Translations under genes and position numbers: made by a program
Notes under the pieces: model-generated
Database searches by the model: none
Told to the model about the DNA's origin: nothing
The model's input: only the letters and a program-made list of their open reading frames with translations
Source of the DNA: Bacteroidales bacterium
Lineage (GTDB): Bacteria; Bacteroidota; Bacteroidia; Bacteroidales; UBA932
Assembly (NCBI GenBank): GCA_017544265.1
Contig: JAFYEM010000008.1
Location: 1 to 64,000, forward strand
DNA length: 64,000 nt
Direction: 5' to 3'
Part shown: one piece after another, positions 39,697 to 48,929 of the stretch
How positions within the stretch are numbered: position 1 is the first letter of the stretch
Layout of the letters: each line of letters opens with the position of its first letter

Positions 39697-42006
39697 ATGG
39701 CGGGTAAAAATCTGGTTATAGTAGAGTCGCCGACCAAGGCCGGCAAAATTCAGGGCTACTTGGGCGGTGATTTCATCGTCAAGTCCAGCCGCGGACATAT
39801 CCGCGATTTGGACGAAAAGAGTTTGAGCGTGGATGTGGAGCATGGATTCAGCCCTCAGTACGTAATCCCCTCTGACAAGAAAAAGATAGTCGCAGAACTC
39901 CGTAAACTCTCCGAAGCGGCTGACGTGGTCTGGCTCGCATCCGATGAGGACCGCGAAGGAGAAGCCATATCCTGGCACCTTACACAGACACTCGGAATAC
40001 CCGCTTCCAAGGCAAAGCGCATAGTCTTCCATGAAATAACAAAAGATGCGATTCTCTATGCCGTGGAGCATCCCAGGGCGGTGGACATGAACCTTGTGGA
40101 CGCCCAGCAGGCCCGAAGGGTGCTGGACCGCCTGGTGGGCTTTGAACTGTCACCCGTGCTTTGGAGGAAAATTCAGCCGAAACTTTCCGCCGGAAGGGTG
40201 CAGAGCGTGGCTCTGCGCCTTATCGTGGACCGCGAAAAGGAAATCATGGCATTCCGGAAAGAATCCTTCTACAGGGTCGAGGCGGAGTTTATTCCGGCGG
40301 GGCATAAAAAAGCCCTCAAGGCCGTGCTGGACAGCCGCTTTTCCACTGAGGCTGAGGCCAGGTCTTTCCTGGAGTCGCTTCTCGGGGCTGAATTTTCGGT
40401 CGTGAGCGCGGAAAAGAAGGAAACTTCCCGCCATCCTGCACCTCCTTTCACCACATCGACTCTCCAGCAGGAGGCTTCCCGCAAGCTCCATTTCCCGGTT
40501 TCCTCCACCATGAGAATAGCCCAGGCGCTTTATGAGAGGGGTCTCATAACTTATATGAGAACCGATTCGGTGAACCTTTCAAATGTAGCGCTCGGCGCAG
40601 CGAAGAAATACATCGAGTCCAACTTCGGCGCGGAGTATTCCAGCCCAACCCAGTACAAGACCCAGTCAAAGGGCGCGCAGCAGGCCCATGAGGCCATCCG
40701 TCCGACCAATATTTTCTCTCCCACCATCGAGGGCACCGCGCAGGAGCAGCGGCTCTATGGACTTATATGGCGCCGCACGCTTGCCTCCCAGATGGCTTCC
40801 GCCAGGCTTATGAACACGACCGTCAAAGTCGGTACCCCGGTACGGGAAGAGAAATTCACCATCCAGGGCTCGGAACTTCTGTTTGACGGATTCATGCGTC
40901 TGTATGGACACGACGACGCTGAAGATGGTGAAGGAATGATTATTCCCGAACTGAATCCCGGCACCGTCATGGCTGCCGACCGAATTGACGCGCTGTGCAA
41001 ATTCACTGCGCCGCCCGCACGTTTTACCGAAGGTACCCTGGTGAAGAAACTCGAGGATCTTGAAATAGGCCGTCCGTCCACTTACGGTCCCACCATCGCT
41101 ACCCTCACCACAGGCCGCGGCTATGTCGTGAAGGGGGACAAGGACGGAGAAAAAGTGGAAGTGGAGAATCTCACGCTAAGGGGGGGAGGCGTATCGACAT
41201 CCCGGAAGGTGGAAGTCGTGGGGGCCGAAAAAGGCCGTCTGCTGCCCCAGGAAATAGGAATGATGGTGACGGACTTTCTCATAAAGAATTTTCCCAAGAT
41301 AGTGGACTATGACTTCACGGCGAGCGTGGAGAAGGATTTTGATGCTATTGCCGAAGGGGAAATGCCCTGGGTCAGCGCGATTTCCTCTTTCTATACGCCG
41401 TTCCACGCGCATGTCGGCGAGGTGCTCGGGACAAAGGAGTACAGCAACCGCATCAGCCGGGTAATCGGCACTGATCCGGCGACAGGGGAGCAGCTTGTGG
41501 CGAAATTCGGCCAGTATGGTCCTTATGTCCAGAAAGGCGATGGCGAAAACCGCCAGTTTGCGAGTCTTGGAAAGGAGCAGCTGATAGAAACTCTTACTCT
41601 GGAAGATGCCCTGAAACTCTTCTCCCTGCCCAGGACGGTGGGTGAAATAGACGGAATACCAGTCGTTGCCATGAAGGGCCGCTATGGCCCATATATAAAG
41701 TTCGGGGAGACAAATGTTTCCATCCCCAAAGGAAAAGATCCGCTTACCATCACCCTGGATGAGTGCCGGAAACTTGTTGACGAGGCGTCTTCAAAGACTC
41801 CCCTGAACGCAGTGCTCGCTGAATTCGGTGACGGAATCCAGGTAATAAACGGCCGCTACGGGCCCTATATAAAGCAAGGGGACGCCAATTACCGTATCCC
41901 CAGGGGGACCGATGTCGCCGGCCTCAGCGAGGCCGCATGCCGGGAGATAATCGCATCTTCCGGACCGACTTCCCCGAAAAAGAGTCGTTTCAAAAGAAAC
42001 AATTAA
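39697..42006 (+). CDS. topA: DNA topoisomerase I (type IA)
   Basis: 769 residues. Relaxes negative supercoils by cutting one strand. Seen: TOPRIM start NLVIVESPTKAGKI, the acidic set ASDEDREGEAIS, SAGRVQSVALR, and the active-site Tyr286 in ITYMRTDS, then GRPSTYGP. The C-terminal end has no four-cysteine zinc fingers but has repeated GRYGPYIK modules (KFGQYGPYV, KGRYGPYIK, NGRYGPYIK), the usual form in Bacteroidota. The start at 39697 is set by MAGKNLVIVES; a longer open frame upstream overlaps the PBP gene and is not used. Confidence 0.97.
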   Translation: MAGKNLVIVESPTKAGKIQGYLGGDFIVKSSRGHIRDLDEKSLSVDVEHGFSPQYVIPSDKKKIVAELRKLSEAADVVWLASDEDREGEAISWHLTQTLGIPASKAKRIVFHEITKDAILYAVEHPRAVDMNLVDAQQARRVLDRLVGFELSPVLWRKIQPKLSAGRVQSVALRLIVDREKEIMAFRKESFYRVEAEFIPAGHKKALKAVLDSRFSTEAEARSFLESLLGAEFSVVSAEKKETSRHPAPPFTTSTLQQEASRKLHFPVSSTMRIAQALYERGLITYMRTDSVNLSNVALGAAKKYIESNFGAEYSSPTQYKTQSKGAQQAHEAIRPTNIFSPTIEGTAQEQRLYGLIWRRTLASQMASARLMNTTVKVGTPVREEKFTIQGSELLFDGFMRLYGHDDAEDGEGMIIPELNPGTVMAADRIDALCKFTAPPARFTEGTLVKKLEDLEIGRPSTYGPTIATLTTGRGYVVKGDKDGEKVEVENLTLRGGGVSTSRKVEVVGAEKGRLLPQEIGMMVTDFLIKNFPKIVDYDFTASVEKDFDAIAEGEMPWVSAISSFYTPFHAHVGEVLGTKEYSNRISRVIGTDPATGEQLVAKFGQYGPYVQKGDGENRQFASLGKEQLIETLTLEDALKLFSLPRTVGEIDGIPVVAMKGRYGPYIKFGETNVSIPKGKDPLTITLDECRKLVDEASSKTPLNAVLAEFGDGIQVINGRYGPYIKQGDANYRIPRGTDVAGLSEAACREIIASSGPTSPKKSRFKRNN

Positions 42007-42009
42007 GCT

Positions 42010-42498
42010 ATGGCCAAGTATGAAATCGACAGAATAGACAGGATGATACTGTCTTTCCTGGTGAAAAATGCAAGGATGCCGTTCCTTGAAATCGCCCGCG
42101 AGTGCGGAGTTTCGGGAGCAGCGATCCACCAGAGGGTCAAGAGGCTGGAAGCGCGTGGCGTAATCACCGGTTCCAGGCTTCTGGTGAAGCCGCAGGCCCT
42201 TGGACTGAATGTCTGTGCTTTCATCAGCATCTCGCTGTCGGAGGCCAATAAGTATCCCGAAGTCATAGCGAGCCTGAAGCGGATTCCGGAAATCGTGGAA
42301 TGCCATTTCGTGACCGGAAAGTACGCAATCCTGACCAAGGTCTATTGCTTCGACAACGACCACCTGATGGAGATACTGCTGACCACCATCCAGAAGATAC
42401 CCTATGTCCAGTCCACCGAAACAATGATTTCGCTGGACGAGGCCATAGAACGCCAGGTCTGGGTGAAGGATTACAAGAGGCTACAGAACGCCCAGTAG
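42010..42498 (+). CDS. Lrp/AsnC family transcriptional regulator
   Basis: 162 residues. N-terminal winged helix-turn-helix (about 5-60; IDRMILSFLVKNARMPFLEIA, then VSGAAIHQRVKRLEARGVI), C-terminal RAM ligand-binding domain (about 70-150). Proteins of this class bind DNA as octamers and respond to amino acids. Three bases after topA, so probably cotranscribed. Target genes cannot be told from the window; asnA lies 6.4 kb away on the other strand. Its 3' end overlaps the convergent ispD by 18 bases. Confidence 0.93.
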   Translation: MAKYEIDRIDRMILSFLVKNARMPFLEIARECGVSGAAIHQRVKRLEARGVITGSRLLVKPQALGLNVCAFISISLSEANKYPEVIASLKRIPEIVECHFVTGKYAILTKVYCFDNDHLMEILLTTIQKIPYVQSTETMISLDEAIERQVWVKDYKRLQNAQ

Positions 42499-43173
42499 GG
42501 CTTCCGCGACCGGAAGGTCTTCCGGCGTGGTAATCTTGATGTTGTACCGCTGTCCCTGAATGAAGGACAGCGGTATTCCGTATGCTGAGGCCACGGAAGC
42601 ATCGTCGGTAAAGGCCGTGTCATAGGCCTGGGAATAGGCGGCGCGGAGTTCTTCGGAAAGGAACATCTGGGGGGTCTGGGCGCACCAGATACGGCTGCGG
42701 TCAGGGGCCGGAAGCGACTCTTCCAGAGTTCCGTCCCTGAGGTCCAGGACTTTCAGGGTATCGGTGGCGGGAACCACGGGAATCAGGGCCCTGCAGTTTT
42801 CCATGCGCGAAAACATTTCCCGGATAAGCGGCACGCCCACAAAGGGGCGCACGCCGTCGTGGACTGCTACCACGGCTCCGTCGGGAATCTTCTCCAGGGC
42901 GTTCTTGACCGAATGGAAGCGGGTGAATCCTCCCTCCACCAGAATCTGCGGTACATTGAAACTGCGCACCTGGCAGTAGTCTCTCCACCACTGCATGGAC
43001 GCCTTCGGGAGCACGGTGACAATCTTCAGACCGCTCTCCGCCGCGAGAAATCTCTCGATGCTCAGTTGAAGTATGGCCTTCCCTCCGAGGGAGAGAAATT
43101 GTTTGGGAATATCGGACCCCATCCGCTGCCCGCTGCCACCTGCGGAAATAAGCAAAAATTTTTTCCTTTCCAT
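42481..43173 (-). CDS. ispD: 2-C-methyl-D-erythritol 4-phosphate cytidylyltransferase
   Basis: 230 residues. Third step of the MEP isoprenoid pathway, using CTP. Seen: nucleotide loop ISAGGSGQRMGSDIPKQFL, VVAVHDGVRPFV, VPATDTLK, AQTPQMF and TDDASVASAYG, all in the family order. The start at 43173 follows from MERKKFLL; a longer frame upstream runs through mreB antisense. Ends inside the convergent regulator gene (18-base overlap). Confidence 0.96.
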   Translation of the reverse strand: MERKKFLLISAGGSGQRMGSDIPKQFLSLGGKAILQLSIERFLAAESGLKIVTVLPKASMQWWRDYCQVRSFNVPQILVEGGFTRFHSVKNALEKIPDGAVVAVHDGVRPFVGVPLIREMFSRMENCRALIPVVPATDTLKVLDLRDGTLEESLPAPDRSRIWCAQTPQMFLSEELRAAYSQAYDTAFTDDASVASAYGIPLSFIQGQRYNIKITTPEDLPVAEALLGVL

Positions 43174-43197
43174 ACCGCTAATGTAAGAAATATTTTG

Positions 43198-43205
43198 TAA
43201 TTTTG
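43198..43205 (+). promoter_or_regulatory. -7 element for the mreBCD-pbp2-rodA operon
   Basis: TAATTTTG matches TAnnTTTG; no TTTG at the proper -33 distance. It lies 29 bases before the chosen mreB start. Confidence 0.5.
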
Positions 43206-43233
43206 ACCACCCCGAATAAATATGTTTTTTTGT

Positions 43234-44256
43234 ATGGTTTTTTCTTTTCTTACACAAGAACTCGCAATAGACCTCGGAACTGCCAATACCGTCATTTTCC
43301 AGAATGACCAGATTGCCCTTGACGAGCCCAGCATCGTCGCGATAGACGTGGCGACCAAAAAGTGCATCGCGCTCGGCCAGAAGGCAAAGCTCATGGACGG
43401 AAGGGAGAATCCGGGCATCAAGACCGTGAGGCCGCTTCGCGACGGCGTCATCGCGGACTTCAACGCCGCCGAGATGATGATCCGCGGTTTCATCCGCCAG
43501 GTCAACAGCAAGCGCCACACCATCTTCCCTCCGAACCTCAAGATAGTTGTCGGTATTCCTTCCGGCAGTACCGAGGTGGAAATCAGGGCCGTCCGCGACT
43601 CCTCCGAGCACGCCGGCGGACGTGACGTCTTCCTTATTTTCGAGCCTATGGCCGCGGCTCTCGGTATCGGCCTCGACGTGGAAGCGCCGAAGGGCAACAT
43701 GGTGGTCGATATAGGCGGCGGAACCACAGAAATTGCGGTGATTTCCCTTGGCGGCATAGTCCAGAGCGACAGTATCCGGGTTGCGGGCGACGTGTTCTCC
43801 TCGGATATTCAGGCCTATCTGCGCCAGCAGCACAACCTGCGTGTGGGCGAGACCACGGCCGAGAAGATAAAGATTGCAGTGGGAGCGGTCCTGCCGCAGC
43901 TTGACAATGAACCCGAACCCTATGTGGTGACCGGTCCGAACCTTATGACCGCCCATCCAGTCGAGGCGACCATCTCCTATCCGGAGATTGCCCACTGCCT
44001 GGACAAGAGCATCTCCAGAATCGAGGCCTCGGTACTCCATGTACTGGAGCAGACCCCTCCGGAACTTTATTCCGACATAGTCAAGAACGGCATCTTCCTA
44101 TCCGGCGGCGGCGCCCTGTTGCGCGGCCTGGACAAGAGGCTTGCGGAAAAGGTGAACATTCCCTTCCACGTGGCCGAGGACCCGCTCCGTGCGGTGGCAC
44201 GCGGAACCTGTCTTGCGCTTAAGAACACGGACAACTATTCCTTCCTCATGCGATAG
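43234..44256 (+). CDS. mreB: Rod shape-determining protein MreB
   Basis: 340 residues, bacterial actin that organises wall synthesis along the cell length. Seen: phosphate-1 loop IDLGTANTV, the DGVIADF stretch, VGIPSGSTEVE, FEPMAAALGIGLDV, the phosphate-2 motif VDIGGGTTE, and FLSGGGALLRG. The ATG at 43234 is preferred (MVFSFLTQELAIDLG); another at 43222 adds four residues. First gene of a run with mreC, mreD, pbp2 and rodA, all on the plus strand and closely spaced. Confidence 0.98.
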   Translation: MVFSFLTQELAIDLGTANTVIFQNDQIALDEPSIVAIDVATKKCIALGQKAKLMDGRENPGIKTVRPLRDGVIADFNAAEMMIRGFIRQVNSKRHTIFPPNLKIVVGIPSGSTEVEIRAVRDSSEHAGGRDVFLIFEPMAAALGIGLDVEAPKGNMVVDIGGGTTEIAVISLGGIVQSDSIRVAGDVFSSDIQAYLRQQHNLRVGETTAEKIKIAVGAVLPQLDNEPEPYVVTGPNLMTAHPVEATISYPEIAHCLDKSISRIEASVLHVLEQTPPELYSDIVKNGIFLSGGGALLRGLDKRLAEKVNIPFHVAEDPLRAVARGTCLALKNTDNYSFLMR

Positions 44257-44259
44257 TCT

Positions 44260-45054
44260 ATGCCGAGGGAGAGACGGTTCATCGGGACAGTTATTACAGC
44301 AGCAATCTTCATCGCGATGGAGGTTGCTGCGCTGAATATGATGAGCCGCAGCAGCGAACTCCAGCGTTCCTGGGTGGGCTCCATATCCCAGGGCTTCAGC
44401 GCAGTATTCTGGGGAACCGGACAGAAAATCGGGGGATATTTCTCGCTTGAGAAGCAGAACCGGGCCCTCGCCGAAGAGAACTTCCTTCTGAGGCAGAAAC
44501 TCCTGGAGTCGGAAATTACTGAAGATGCACCCGCAAAAGTCATAAAGGGCTTCGAATATACCCCTGCGGAAATCGTCAAGATGAGCCGCAACCGTCAGCA
44601 CAATTACATAATCCTTTCCAAGGGCTATGATGACGGCATCAAGGAGAAATCGGCGATAATCACAAGCGACGGGGCCATCGGCATAATCGACGCAGTCTCG
44701 GCCCATTTCAGTTACGCCTATTCTTTCCAGAACAGCGAGATATCCATTTCCGCCCGGCTCGGAAAGGAGGGTGCCGTGGGGCCCATGGTCTGGGACGGCC
44801 ATTCTTCTGACGGGGCCGTGCTGCGGGAAATACCCCTCCAGTACCGCTATTCCCCTGGAGATACCGTCTATACCAGCGGTTATTCAGCAATTTTTCCCCC
44901 GGACATTCCGCTCGGAGTCGCCCAGGATGCAAAAATCATAAACGGCTCCACCAATGAAATCCGGATAAAACTGTTCCGGAATTTCACCGCGCTTCGCTAT
45001 GTCACCATAGCCCACAACACCAGCCTTGACGAGATGGAGGAATTCGAGAGATGA
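44260..45054 (+). CDS. mreC: Rod shape-determining protein MreC
   Basis: 264 residues, single membrane anchor at about 8-26, a coiled-coil segment (about 55-88: EKQNRALAEENFLLRQKLLE), then the double beta-barrel periplasmic domain (KGYDDGIKEKSAIITSDGAIG, IISARLGKEG, GDTVYTSGYSAIFPPDIPLG). MreC is the periplasmic scaffold linking MreB to PBP2/RodA. Three bases after mreB; stop overlaps mreD by four bases. Confidence 0.95.
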   Translation: MPRERRFIGTVITAAIFIAMEVAALNMMSRSSELQRSWVGSISQGFSAVFWGTGQKIGGYFSLEKQNRALAEENFLLRQKLLESEITEDAPAKVIKGFEYTPAEIVKMSRNRQHNYIILSKGYDDGIKEKSAIITSDGAIGIIDAVSAHFSYAYSFQNSEISISARLGKEGAVGPMVWDGHSSDGAVLREIPLQYRYSPGDTVYTSGYSAIFPPDIPLGVAQDAKIINGSTNEIRIKLFRNFTALRYVTIAHNTSLDEMEEFER

Positions 45055-45566
45055 GAAGGCGGCAGTTCATATTGACCTGGATTATTCTCCTCGTTGTGCA
45101 GATGTTTCTGTGCAACTATTTCCAGTTTACCCCGATAGTCACGCTGAGCATCCTCCCCGCGATGATTCTCTGCCTGCCGCTTTCGGTCGGTACGGTGCCT
45201 GCCCTTTTCATCGCTTTCGGCGCCGGTTTTACCGTGGACTTCTTAGCGGACGGGGTGATAGGCCTGAACGTGTTCGCCCTGGTTGCGGTGGCAGCCCTGA
45301 GGCGTCCCATACTGCGCCTTGTATTTGGCACGGAACTGTTCTCCCGCGGTGAGGACATTACCATCCGGCGCAACGGCCTGCTGCCCGTCTCTATAGCCAT
45401 TGTCTTCGCGGAACTGGTGTTTTTCATACTCTACACAATCGCGGACGGCGCCGGCACCAGGACTTTCTTATTCAACTTCGGCCGGGTGATGCTTTCCACG
45501 CTGACCAGTTTCATACTTTGTCTGGTCGCCGCGGATACCCTTCTTGGAGAAAACAACCGGCTGTGA
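45051..45566 (+). CDS. mreD: Rod shape-determining protein MreD
   Basis: 171 residues with about five hydrophobic segments and the MreD-like order: a short charged N-terminus, LSILPAMILCLPLS, GFTVDFLADGVIG and a final helix. Integral membrane partner of MreC. Sequence conservation in this family is low, so position between mreC and pbp2 with a four-base overlap is the main support. Confidence 0.9.
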   Translation: MRRRQFILTWIILLVVQMFLCNYFQFTPIVTLSILPAMILCLPLSVGTVPALFIAFGAGFTVDFLADGVIGLNVFALVAVAALRRPILRLVFGTELFSRGEDITIRRNGLLPVSIAIVFAELVFFILYTIADGAGTRTFLFNFGRVMLSTLTSFILCLVAADTLLGENNRL

Positions 45567-45567
45567 T

Positions 45568-47394
45568 ATGGAAGGCCGCGACCGCTTCATACGGCTTCTT
45601 ATCGGCCTCGGTGTAGCCGTGGCCATACTGCTTGGCCGTATCTTCTTCATCCAGATAATAGACCCGTCCTACAAGGAGAGCGCGGTGCGCAATTCCATGG
45701 TGGAAGAGACTATCTATCCCACCCGCGGAGTTATCTACGACCGCAACGGCGAGGTCCTGGTGGGCAATAAAGTGGCATACGACATACTTGTGACCCCCAG
45801 CGAGGTCCAGCCTTTCGACACCGCCGCCCTCGCTTCCGTGCTGGACGTGAGCGAAGAGTTCATCCGCGGCAAGATGGATGAGTACAGGCGCAATAACCGG
45901 CGCATCGGCTACACCTCGGTCGTGATGATAAAACAGCTTCCGGCGGAGGTATATATGCGTTTCGCCGAGGTCCATTACAAATTCCCGGGCTTCAAGGGCC
46001 AGGTGCGCAGCATACGCGACTATCCCTTCAACGCGGGCGGAAACCTCCTCGGCTACGTTTCGGAGGTGGACAGGAATTATATAGAGCGGCACGGCGGGGT
46101 CTATAAAATCGGCGACTATGCCGGGAAGACGGGCATAGAGGCGGCCATGGAGGAGACGCTGCGCGGGGAAAAAGGCTGCCACATATACCTGCGCAATTCG
46201 CGCAACCAGATTGAGTCGCGCTATATGGACGGCGCGATGGACAAGGAGGCTGTGCCGGGCAAGGACGTTGTCACCACGATAGACGCGCATCTGCAGCAGT
46301 ACGGACAGCAGCTGATGCAGAACAAGGTCGGGGCGATTGTGGCAATAGAACCGTCCACCGGAGAGATTCTCGCAATGGTTTCATCGCCGGGCATAGACGT
46401 GAGCCAGCTCGCCGACATCGGCCGCCACTATGAGGAAATCGCGAAAAGCCCTTACAAGCCCATGTACAACAGGGCTGTCCAGGCGTCCTATCCGCCGGGC
46501 TCGGTGTTCAAGCTGGTGAACGGACTTATCGGCCTTGAGGAGGGAGTGCTGACCCCGCAGAACATGTACCGCTGCGCCCAGGGTTATCATTTCGGCGCGG
46601 ACCACAAGCTCGGCTGCCATAACCACCGTTCCCCGATAAATATGGAAGAGTCCATAATGATGTCCTGCAACGCCTATTACTGCTACGTGCTGCGCAACAT
46701 CCTGGACAACAGGAAGTATCCCGGCATTGACGCGGCGATGGACGCCTGGCACGACTATGTGTGCAGTTTCGGCTTCGGACACAAACTCGGGAGCGATTTC
46801 CCCTCCGAACTCGGGGGAAACATCCCTTCCGCGCGGACCTACAACAGGGCTTACGGAAAGGGCCACTGGAACTCCCTGACGGTCATATCCCTTTCCATCG
46901 GCCAGGGTGAAATCCTCGTAACCCCATTGCAGATAGCCAACCTTTCCGCGACGCTTGCAAACCGTGGATACTACTACATTCCGCATATCATAAAGTCCAA
47001 TGCGGACAGCAAGTTTTCCGAGCGGCATTACACCAAGGTTGATCCCTCTCAGTTCAAGAAGGTCATCAATGGAATGTACCGGGCCGTGAACGAACCGCCG
47101 GGCTCCGGCGGGACCGCGGCGATTGCAGCAGTGAGCGGGCTCGAAATCTGCGGCAAGACCGGTACCGCACAGAATCCACGCGGGGCGGACAATTCTGTTT
47201 TCATGTGCTTCGCCCCGAGGGAAAACCCTCAGATTGCCGTGGCCGCATACGTAGAGAACGGCGGCTTCGGAGCCACCTGGGCGGCCCCTATTGCTTCCCT
47301 TATGGTGGAGCAGTACCTTACCGGGGAAGTCCGGCGCAAGGATCTTGAAAGGAGAATCAAAGAAGGAGACCTGCTTTACAGGGTGAAAAAGTAA
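45568..47394 (+). CDS. mrdA: Penicillin-binding protein 2 (elongasome transpeptidase)
   Basis: 608 residues, class B transpeptidase. N-terminal membrane segment (about 10-28), pedestal domain beginning PTRGVIYDRNGEVLV, and catalytic domain with Ser312-Lys315 in PPGSVFKLVNG, Ser366-Cys-Asn368, and Lys530-Thr-Gly in GKTGTAQN. Crosslinks new wall with RodA for lateral growth. The start at 45568 comes one base after the mreD stop; an in-frame ATG at 45544 overlaps mreD and is less likely. Confidence 0.95.
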   Translation: MEGRDRFIRLLIGLGVAVAILLGRIFFIQIIDPSYKESAVRNSMVEETIYPTRGVIYDRNGEVLVGNKVAYDILVTPSEVQPFDTAALASVLDVSEEFIRGKMDEYRRNNRRIGYTSVVMIKQLPAEVYMRFAEVHYKFPGFKGQVRSIRDYPFNAGGNLLGYVSEVDRNYIERHGGVYKIGDYAGKTGIEAAMEETLRGEKGCHIYLRNSRNQIESRYMDGAMDKEAVPGKDVVTTIDAHLQQYGQQLMQNKVGAIVAIEPSTGEILAMVSSPGIDVSQLADIGRHYEEIAKSPYKPMYNRAVQASYPPGSVFKLVNGLIGLEEGVLTPQNMYRCAQGYHFGADHKLGCHNHRSPINMEESIMMSCNAYYCYVLRNILDNRKYPGIDAAMDAWHDYVCSFGFGHKLGSDFPSELGGNIPSARTYNRAYGKGHWNSLTVISLSIGQGEILVTPLQIANLSATLANRGYYYIPHIIKSNADSKFSERHYTKVDPSQFKKVINGMYRAVNEPPGSGGTAAIAAVSGLEICGKTGTAQNPRGADNSVFMCFAPRENPQIAVAAYVENGGFGATWAAPIASLMVEQYLTGEVRRKDLERRIKEGDLLYRVKK

Positions 47395-48923
47395 TGATGG
47401 ATGTTTTCTCACATGAGCGCGGGCTGCGCCAGAGCGTCGACTGGAAGATAGTCGGCTGCTATCTGCTGCTTGTGTTCATAGGCTGGATAAACATCTATGC
47501 CTCTACTCATACCCCCGATTCAGCCTCGATACTGGACTGGGGCTCCCGCAGCGGCAAGCAGTTTATCTGGATACTGACGGCTATGGGGCTTGCCGCCCTG
47601 ATTCTGTTCGTCATCCCTCCGAGACTGTGGGAGGCGGTGTCGCTGCCGCTGTGGATAGGCGTCATGCTGCTGCTGGTTGCGGTAATATTCCTGGGCATAG
47701 AAGTCAAGGGCTCGCGATCGTGGTTCGAGTTTGGGCCGGTGCGTTTCCAGCCTGCCGAGGTGTCGAAAATATCGACATCGATACTGCTGGCGGGGCTGCT
47801 GTCAAAACAGGGCTTCAAAATGACCAGGCTGAGGGATTTCCTTCTGATGGCGGTGGTAATAGCCCTGCCGATGCTGACTATTCTCGCAGAGAGCGAGACT
47901 GGTTCGGCGCTGGTGTATCTGGGCTTCATTCTGGTTCTCTACCGCGAAGGTCTTTCCGGCTGGTGGATTGCCCTTCTGGGCCTTGTGGTGATACTTTTCA
48001 TTAGCACCCTTACCCTCAGCCCGTACTGGTCCATACTGTTTCTCGCCGCCGCGCTGATTGCCGTCAATGCCATGTATTCCAAAAAGGATTTCAAGCTGTG
48101 GCTTTACATCGGCGGAGGATTCGTGCTGCTGATGGCCTTCGTGCCGGCTATATGGAACCTTATTACCTCGGCAGTGGAACTGGAGGCGAAGCGCAGGCTG
48201 CTGACCTTCAATGTCCCTGCCCCCGGGCAGAGCACACGCTATTTCTGGGCCTTCATCCCGAAGGTAAAGCCTATATGGTTCCTTCTCGGAAGCACGCTGC
48301 TGGCCCTTCCGTACCTGGGCTTTCGTTCTTTCCGCACCAGGGACAATTTTCTCGGCATTTCACTGGGGGCCTTCCTGATAGGGCTCGCGCTGGTGTTCTC
48401 CACGGATTTTATCTTCGACAATGTGCTTCAGGAACATCAGAGGCGCAGGATTGAAGTGCTTCTGGGAATGAAGGAGGATCCTTCCGGGGTGGGTTATAAC
48501 GTGGCCCAGTCCAAAATCGCCATAGGCTCCGGCGGCATGTTTGGAAAAGGCTTCCTGGGCGGTACGCAGACAACCTACGGCTTTGTCCCCGAGCAGAGCA
48601 CTGACTTCATTTTCTGCACGGTGGGTGAGGAATGGGGCTTCCTGGGCAGTTTGCTTGTGATAGGCCTGTATGCTTTTCTGATATTCCGGATTCTTTCGGA
48701 TGCCGAAAGGAGCAGGGAACACTTCACCAGGATTTATGGTTACTGCGTGGCTTCCTGCATATTCATGCACCTTTTCATAAATATCGGGATGACTGTCGGG
48801 CTGATGCCTGTAATCGGCATTCCGCTGCCGCTGCTGAGTTACGGAGGCTCCTCGCTCTGGGCCTTCACCATACTGATATTCATATTCCTGGCCCTGTACA
48901 GGCAGGAGAAGAAGTATTTCTAG
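47394..48923 (+). CDS. rodA: Rod shape-determining peptidoglycan polymerase RodA
   Basis: 509 residues, SEDS-family glycosyltransferase with ten or more membrane segments. Conserved stretches: KGSRSWFEFGPVRFQPAEVSK, with the trailing SETGSALVY, ALVFSTDFIFDN, GSGGMFGKGFLGGTQT, FVPEQSTDFIFCTVGEEWG, and the C-terminal GIPLPLLSYGGSS. It starts on the last base of pbp2 (TAATG). It is longer than E. coli RodA (370 residues) because of an insertion between residues about 215 and 340, usual in Bacteroidota. Ends six bases before the convergent asnA. Confidence 0.97.
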   Translation: MMDVFSHERGLRQSVDWKIVGCYLLLVFIGWINIYASTHTPDSASILDWGSRSGKQFIWILTAMGLAALILFVIPPRLWEAVSLPLWIGVMLLLVAVIFLGIEVKGSRSWFEFGPVRFQPAEVSKISTSILLAGLLSKQGFKMTRLRDFLLMAVVIALPMLTILAESETGSALVYLGFILVLYREGLSGWWIALLGLVVILFISTLTLSPYWSILFLAAALIAVNAMYSKKDFKLWLYIGGGFVLLMAFVPAIWNLITSAVELEAKRRLLTFNVPAPGQSTRYFWAFIPKVKPIWFLLGSTLLALPYLGFRSFRTRDNFLGISLGAFLIGLALVFSTDFIFDNVLQEHQRRRIEVLLGMKEDPSGVGYNVAQSKIAIGSGGMFGKGFLGGTQTTYGFVPEQSTDFIFCTVGEEWGFLGSLLVIGLYAFLIFRILSDAERSREHFTRIYGYCVASCIFMHLFINIGMTVGLMPVIGIPLPLLSYGGSSLWAFTILIFIFLALYRQEKKYF

Positions 48924-48929
48924 ACCTTA

